Source: an uncultured Lachnospiraceae bacterium
GTDB lineage: Bacteria; Bacillota; Clostridia; Lachnospirales; Lachnospiraceae
Direction of reading: 5' to 3'
Length of the DNA: 8,953 bases
Assembly (NCBI GenBank): GCA_946538445.1
Contig: CAMNGO010000074.1
Span: forward strand, 1-8,953
Under the pieces are notes generated by a model. It was not told where the DNA came from and did no database searches. It saw only the letters and a program-made list of their open reading frames with translations. How positions within the stretch are numbered: position 1 is the stretch's first letter; every line of letters begins with the position of its first letter. Below are positions 5,618-8,953 of this stretch, one piece after another. The translations under genes and the position numbers were made by a program.

Positions 5618-6967
5618 TTATTTGCTGCGGAAATATTCCACCATGCGTTTGCCGTACTCCTCGGAGAGACCCAGATCCCAGATCATCTGCAGAACAGTAA
5701 ATCTTGCACGGACTTCCTTGGCGTAGATCACGCAGTCTTTCACTTCCTCTTCATCCACATCGATCTGTGCCGGTGCGATGGGGGCATCCAGAGAAGCCAG
5801 GAGTGCTTCCATCTCTTCGGTGGCCGGGAGATCTTCTTTGATGGTCTTGCAGATAGTAGCCCAGTTTTCTTTCATATATGCAATACGTACATCTCTCTGA
5901 GCAACATCGTTCTTCTGAGAAGCTTCCTCCACTGCGATGATTCCGTCTGCTGCCACTTCGTAGCAACGATGGATGTTCTCGGTCCAGGCATCTTTATCAA
6001 AGACTCTTGCCTTGGCGGCATCAAAATCAACCGCTTCTTCTGCCAGCATATGGTAGAGTTTTAAAGCCACGATCGTGCCGACACCTACCTGGGTACCATG
6101 AAGTGCAGGAGTCTTTCCATGCATCAGGGCGCGCATCTCCCAGAAGTGAGAGAAATGATGCTCACAGCCGGATGCAGGTCTGGAGTTGCCCACAAAACTC
6201 ATGGCGATACCGGTGAGGACCAGAGCCTCTGTCACAGCCTTGATGGCTGCAGGATCTCTCTCCTGTACCTTCTTGCTGTACTCCATCACGGTGCTGATGG
6301 CGGTGCGGACCATATCCACTACTTCTTCACAGTAGTATTCGCCGTTGATCATGCGGGACATCTTCCAGTCCAGAAGACAGGTGTATTTACCAAGCGTATC
6401 GCCGAGTCCGGCAGCGATCAGTCTCATAGGAGCATTTGCCAGAACATCCGTATCACCGATCACGGCAACCGGACCATGACAGTCCACGGTGGTCTTCACA
6501 TGATGAAGCATGAGAGCGGAACCGATGGAGACGAAACCGTCCATGGAAGGAGCAGTAGCGTAGATGATATAGTCAAGACCCATGCGGAAGCTGATGAGTT
6601 TACACAGGTCATTCAATGTACCGGAGCCGACACCCAGGATCAGGTCTGTTCCGGGTGTCACTGCCACCAGGATCTCCCCGATTACCTGCTCGTTTGGAAC
6701 AACCTCTTCATAGTCCAGGATCACTTTGCCGTAGTCGATGCCGGCTTTTTCAAGTTCTGCGGCAGCGGCCTCTCCGGCAGCCTTCCAGGTGTTGATGTCA
6801 GCTACGATGAAGGGCTTCTTGTATCCAAGTTCTGTGATATGAGTCGGGAGACGTTTTACCGCATCCTTGTCGATATCGATTCTCTTTACGGATGAATAAT
6901 GTGTGTGTCCGCAGGGGCAGTTGATCTCTTTGCTTACGTAGGAATTCAGGTTTAATGCTTTGCTCAT
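5618..6967 (-). CDS. araM: AraM-type sn-glycerol-1-phosphate dehydrogenase
   Basis: This 449-residue protein belongs to the iron-type alcohol dehydrogenase/dehydroquinate synthase superfamily, AraM/EgsA branch, which reduces dihydroxyacetone phosphate to sn-glycerol 1-phosphate with NAD(P)H. Visible are the dinucleotide motif GVGSGTLND (112-120), APSMDGFVSIGSA (139-151), and three likely metal ligands: Asp190 in GLGDTLGK, a His of CEHHFSH (270-274) and His290 in HGTQVGVGT. It is longer than Bacillus AraM (about 394 residues). Part of the extra length is an N-terminal segment with CPCGHTH (17-23), which resembles a small metal site. GGAGGT six bases upstream supports the ATG. It is the first gene of an operon with araB, driven by a consensus promoter preceded by repressor-like sites. 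The family assignment is firm, but the true substrate (DHAP or a pentulose phosphate) is not shown by sequence. Confidence 0.87.
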   Translation of the reverse strand: MSKALNLNSYVSKEINCPCGHTHYSSVKRIDIDKDAVKRLPTHITELGYKKPFIVADINTWKAAGEAAAAELEKAGIDYGKVILDYEEVVPNEQVIGEILVAVTPGTDLILGVGSGTLNDLCKLISFRMGLDYIIYATAPSMDGFVSIGSALMLHHVKTTVDCHGPVAVIGDTDVLANAPMRLIAAGLGDTLGKYTCLLDWKMSRMINGEYYCEEVVDMVRTAISTVMEYSKKVQERDPAAIKAVTEALVLTGIAMSFVGNSRPASGCEHHFSHFWEMRALMHGKTPALHGTQVGVGTIVALKLYHMLAEEAVDFDAAKARVFDKDAWTENIHRCYEVAADGIIAVEEASQKNDVAQRDVRIAYMKENWATICKTIKEDLPATEEMEALLASLDAPIAPAQIDVDEEEVKDCVIYAKEVRARFTVLQMIWDLGLSEEYGKRMVEYFRSK

Positions 6968-7030
6968 TTCAGTACCTCCAAGTCATTATATGTTCGTGTA
7001 TGCCTTTTGTTCGTTTGTTTTGATACCTCC

Positions 7031-7058
7031 ATTATAAGGGCTGAAATGAAACTGTCAA
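7031..7058 (-). promoter_or_regulatory. Promoter of araM-araB
   Basis: On the minus strand a perfect TTGACA (7053-7058) is separated by 16 bases from a perfect TATAAT (7031-7036). The start would be near 7024, giving a leader of about 57 bases. Such a strong promoter next to several operator-like palindromes suggests it is kept off by a repressor until induction. Confidence 0.85.
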
Positions 7059-7074
7059 CAGGACCGGATCGGGC

Positions 7075-7087
7075 TGATTACTAATCA
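7075..7087. promoter_or_regulatory. Operator A upstream of araM (TGATTA-C-TAATCA)
   Basis: This is a perfect 13-base palindrome with one central base, identical in core to the operator at 138-154. It is centred near -57 relative to the predicted araM start, about 17 bases upstream of the -35 box, so it does not directly cover the promoter. Confidence 0.68.
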
Positions 7088-7103
7088 ATCGGGTGTTTTT
7101 TAC

Positions 7104-7121
7104 TAATCAAAAATATGATTA
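7104..7121. promoter_or_regulatory. Everted pair of operator half-sites between operators A and B
   Basis: TAATCA (7104-7109) and TGATTA (7116-7121) are perfect inverted hexamers with a six-base spacer, arranged like the pairs at 2593-2614 and 2679-2702 but with tighter spacing. The left half with its flank (TTTTTACTAATCA) resembles the left half at 2587-2599 (TTTTTATTAATCA). Confidence 0.45.
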
Positions 7122-7171
7122 ATTTTCTCGAAAAAAAATACTCTGATTTCCAATCGTTTCCCAAAATATTT

Positions 7172-7184
7172 TGATTAGTAATCA
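7172..7184. promoter_or_regulatory. Operator B upstream of araM (TGATTA-G-TAATCA)
   Basis: This is a second perfect 13-base palindrome, 97 bases from operator A centre to centre (about nine helical turns). That spacing would allow a repressor loop between A and B. It also lies about 50 bases past the epimerase stop codon, where a bound protein could block read-through. Confidence 0.65.
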
Positions 7185-7196
7185 GAGCATTTCCCT

Positions 7197-7213
7197 ATCT
7201 GATAACATCAGAT
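7197..7213. repeat. 17-base perfect inverted repeat of unknown role
   Basis: ATCTGAT-AAC-ATCAGAT has perfect 7-base arms. In the minus direction the run of T comes before rather than after the hairpin, so it is not a standard terminator for the epimerase gene. In the plus direction it is followed by A7, also not a terminator. It could be a protein-binding site or an mRNA 3'-end hairpin. Confidence 0.45.
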
Positions 7214-7235
7214 AAAAAAATATATTAAATTTTTG

Positions 7236-8294
7236 TTAATTAATTTCCTTCAGAATGGAGATGGTTCTCTCAAGTCCGCCGCGGATATCATAGGCAGGTT
7301 TCCAGCCCAGAGCCTTCAGTTTGCTGCCATCCAGCCTTGCTTTGGTAGCGGTGGAATAACCGGCTGCCTCCACGGCGTCAGGCAGTTCAAAGACAACCTG
7401 CTTGCCGGCGGTATCAGCGATGATGGCTGCCAGATCCTTCAGCATGATATCGGACGCAATGTCGGCAATATTATAAGCTTCGCCGCTCTCACCACAGAGC
7501 AATACCGTCAGGAGGCCGCTCACGGCATCTGCCATGTAGGTATAGCTGTAATACTGGGTTCCTGCGGATTTCAGGATGATATCTTCCCCGGCGATTCCCT
7601 TACGGATGAACTGACTGATGGCCTTGGTGTCGCTCATGAGCATGGTGGGACCATAGGACCGGGTCAGACGGGGGATCACGATATCCAGTCCTTTCTGCGC
7701 CTTGTAAGCCTGGCATAATGCCTCGCCGCAACGCTTGCTTTCCGGATATCCGGCTCTCATGGTGTTACAGTTGATGTAACCGCAGTAATCCTCGGTGAAC
7801 ATCTCCACATCACCCCGGTTTTCTCCGTAAACCTCGTTGGAGGAGGAGAAGGCAAACCGAGTCGCTTCATGGGCCACCGCAAAGTCCAGCATATTGGTCA
7901 GACCGATGATGTTGGTGGTGATGGTGCCGATGGGGTCGGTGGAGTACTGCATGGGATGGGTGTTGGAAGCCAGATGAAGGATATAGTCGACCTTTCCCAG
8001 ATCATCCCGGACAAAGGGCAGATTGATATCATAGGCGATAAACTGAAGGAAGGGGTTGCCCTGCCATCTGGAGAAACGCTTGGCTGCCCGCTCCGCATTT
8101 CTGCTGAGTGCGTAGATGGTGCAGCCCAGATCATCTTCATTTTTCCTCATCAGGACATCCACGAGGAAACTGCCCACCAGACCGGTGGCTCCTGATATGA
8201 GAACGGATTTACCCTGCAGTTTGTCCCAGGGCAGACCCAGATCCGCCACCATATTTATATCGTCAAGATACAGGGGATTATCATATATAGTCAT
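7236..8294 (-). CDS. NAD-dependent nucleotide-sugar epimerase/dehydratase (extended SDR)
   Basis: This 352-residue extended short-chain dehydrogenase acts in the cytoplasm, most likely on a nucleotide-linked sugar. It has the Rossmann motif GATGLVG (35-41), HLAS (107-110), SSSNEVYG (150-157) with the conserved Ser, and the catalytic YPESK (183-187), followed by RLTRSYGP and the C-terminal LGWKPAYDIRGGLERTI typical of GalE/RmlB/UXS-type enzymes. The start at 8294 is chosen because GGAGGA lies six bases upstream; a longer reading from a TTG at 8360 would run into the preceding gene. It follows the cytidylyltransferase gene by 53 bases on the same strand and probably shares its transcript. The pairing suggests a CDP-linked substrate, but GalE-like 4-epimerase, 4,6-dehydratase and UXS-like decarboxylase activities cannot be told apart here. 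Confidence 0.85.
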   Translation of the reverse strand: MTIYDNPLYLDDINMVADLGLPWDKLQGKSVLISGATGLVGSFLVDVLMRKNEDDLGCTIYALSRNAERAAKRFSRWQGNPFLQFIAYDINLPFVRDDLGKVDYILHLASNTHPMQYSTDPIGTITTNIIGLTNMLDFAVAHEATRFAFSSSNEVYGENRGDVEMFTEDYCGYINCNTMRAGYPESKRCGEALCQAYKAQKGLDIVIPRLTRSYGPTMLMSDTKAISQFIRKGIAGEDIILKSAGTQYYSYTYMADAVSGLLTVLLCGESGEAYNIADIASDIMLKDLAAIIADTAGKQVVFELPDAVEAAGYSTATKARLDGSKLKALGWKPAYDIRGGLERTISILKEIN

Positions 8295-8300
8295 AGTATC

Positions 8301-8306
8301 TCCTCC
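8301..8306 (-). promoter_or_regulatory. Ribosome binding site that sets the epimerase start
   Basis: GGAGGA on the minus strand lies six bases before the ATG at 8294. It rules in this start over the upstream in-frame TTG at 8360, which would add 22 residues unlike the family. Confidence 0.8.
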
Positions 8307-8347
8307 AAAATGATTTCTCACGCGGGGAAACTCTGCCCCGTCACAGC

Positions 8348-8953
8348 TTATTTCAACCAATTGTCCTTGTCGGATTTCAGGTAAGCCTTGAACAACTCAA
8401 GGTCATCTTTGGTGGTGAGCTTGATGTTCTTATCGGAACCGGCAGCAAAATACAGTCTCTCTCCCAGTTCTACCATCATGGTGTTGGTGTAGGAGGAGCC
8501 ATAGATGCCGATCTCTTTCTCAAATGCCTCATGATATGCCCAGTCCAGCTTACCGAACTTGTATGCCTGAGGAGTGGACACTCTTCGAAGGGTTTCTCTC
8601 GGGATGTACTGCACGGTACTGATCTCATCATCAATGACGAAGATCTGCTCATTGTATGGCATGGAGGTCACGCCATTGCCGTACTGGTTACATTTGATAA
8701 TAATGTCGGAGAGAACCGTCTCATCCACCAATGGGCGGATGCCGTCATGAATGATGATGTTGTCATCATCCGAACAGATTCCTTCCAGATTATAAACACC
8801 GTTACGGATGGATTCCTGACCGGAATTACCGCCGGATACGATCCATTTCAACTTGGTGATGTTAAACTGCTTGGCATAAGCCCAGACGATATCATGCCAG
8901 CCATCAATACATACGACTTCGATGGCATCGATCTGGGGATGTTTCTGAAATCC
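8348..8953 (-). CDS. IspD/TarI-family cytidylyltransferase, N-terminus beyond the window
   Basis: The reading frame is open to the window edge, so about 201 C-terminal residues are visible. With a usual family length near 235-240, roughly 35 residues with the CTP-binding glycine/arginine loop are missing. The frame begins GFQKHPQIDAIEVVCIDGW. Family landmarks follow: VSGGNSGQESIRNGV, IIHDGIRPLV, TSMPYNEQI, RETLRRVSTPQAYKF and GSDKNIKLTTKDDL. Such enzymes join CTP to methylerythritol phosphate (IspD) or to ribitol or other polyol phosphates (TarI). The IspD-type TDDAS segment is replaced by YTNTMM, and the next gene is a sugar-nucleotide epimerase, so a CDP-sugar or CDP-polyol role for a surface polymer is favoured over isoprenoid synthesis. 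This is inference. Confidence 0.83.
   Translation of the reverse strand, partial: GFQKHPQIDAIEVVCIDGWHDIVWAYAKQFNITKLKWIVSGGNSGQESIRNGVYNLEGICSDDDNIIIHDGIRPLVDETVLSDIIIKCNQYGNGVTSMPYNEQIFVIDDEISTVQYIPRETLRRVSTPQAYKFGKLDWAYHEAFEKEIGIYGSSYTNTMMVELGERLYFAAGSDKNIKLTTKDDLELFKAYLKSDKDNWLK

Larger units (their letters stand above)
6968..7235. promoter_or_regulatory. Operator-rich control region of the araM-araB operon
   Basis: This 268-base A+T-rich stretch contains no gene. From the araM side it holds the leader, a consensus promoter, a perfect operator, an everted half-site pair, a second perfect operator, and another perfect palindrome near the end of the epimerase gene. I see no G+C-rich intrinsic terminator for the upstream epimerase gene, so some read-through into araM is possible. 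Confidence 0.7.

Noticed and set aside
6098..6895. Long open frame of 265 codons on the plus strand
   Set aside because: It lies wholly antisense to araM, whose family motifs are complete; the product (His/Gly/Asp-rich, no recognisable domain) looks like a shadow of the coding frame.
6985..6990. Second perfect TATAAT on the minus strand, close to the araM start codon
   Set aside because: The sequence 17 bases upstream (CGAACA) is a poor -35 box, and the ribosome binding site would sit almost at the transcript start. The promoter at 7031-7058 is much better.
7233..7718. Open frame of 161 codons on the plus strand
   Set aside because: It is antisense to the epimerase 3' end, lacks a ribosome binding site and has no recognisable features.
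8323..8340. Five-base stem CGGGG/CCCCG between the cytidylyltransferase and epimerase genes
   Set aside because: The stem is short and has no U-tract on either side, so it is not a convincing terminator; the genes are probably cotranscribed.

Overview
The window looks like a chromosomal segment from a Gram-positive anaerobe of the class Clostridia, most likely Lachnospiraceae. This is an inference from strong AGGAGG-type ribosome binding sites, moderate G+C genes separated by A+T-rich intergenic DNA, consensus TTGACA/TATAAT-type promoters, and the style of the LacI, AraB and AraM proteins. No mobile element, CRISPR array or prophage gene was seen.

Layout from left to right. A tRNA-Val(CAC) gene (1-73, minus) has its own promoter. 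A LacI-family repressor, here called regulator 1 (225-1310, plus), converges on a GpsA-like dehydrogenase (1377-2423, minus), and the two share a bidirectional terminator. A 337-base A+T-rich control region separates that dehydrogenase from a divergent second LacI-family repressor, regulator 2 (2761-3837, plus). Regulator 2 converges on an araM-araB operon read on the minus strand: AraM-type glycerol-1-phosphate dehydrogenase (5618-6967), then L-ribulokinase (3899-5563). A 268-base control region precedes araM. Upstream of it, also on the minus strand, are an NAD-dependent epimerase/dehydratase (7236-8294) and an IspD/TarI-type cytidylyltransferase (8348 to the window edge, N-terminus missing).

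The most striking feature is a shared regulatory motif. The palindrome TGATTA-N-TAATCA, or everted pairs of its halves, appears in the control regions of regulator 1, regulator 2/GpsA-like gene, and araM-araB. The two repressors are paralogues with almost identical recognition helices (SQSTVSM followed by V/I-LSG), so they probably read the same or overlapping sites. This predicts a small local regulon with autoregulation and cross-regulation.

Functionally, AraB points to L-ribulose phosphorylation (arabinose metabolism). AraM and the GpsA-like protein are two oxidoreductases of phosphorylated-polyol families. The neighbouring cytidylyltransferase/epimerase pair suggests nucleotide-activated sugar or polyol synthesis for a surface polymer. 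Whether the two modules are linked metabolically is not settled by the sequence; araA and araD are not in the window.
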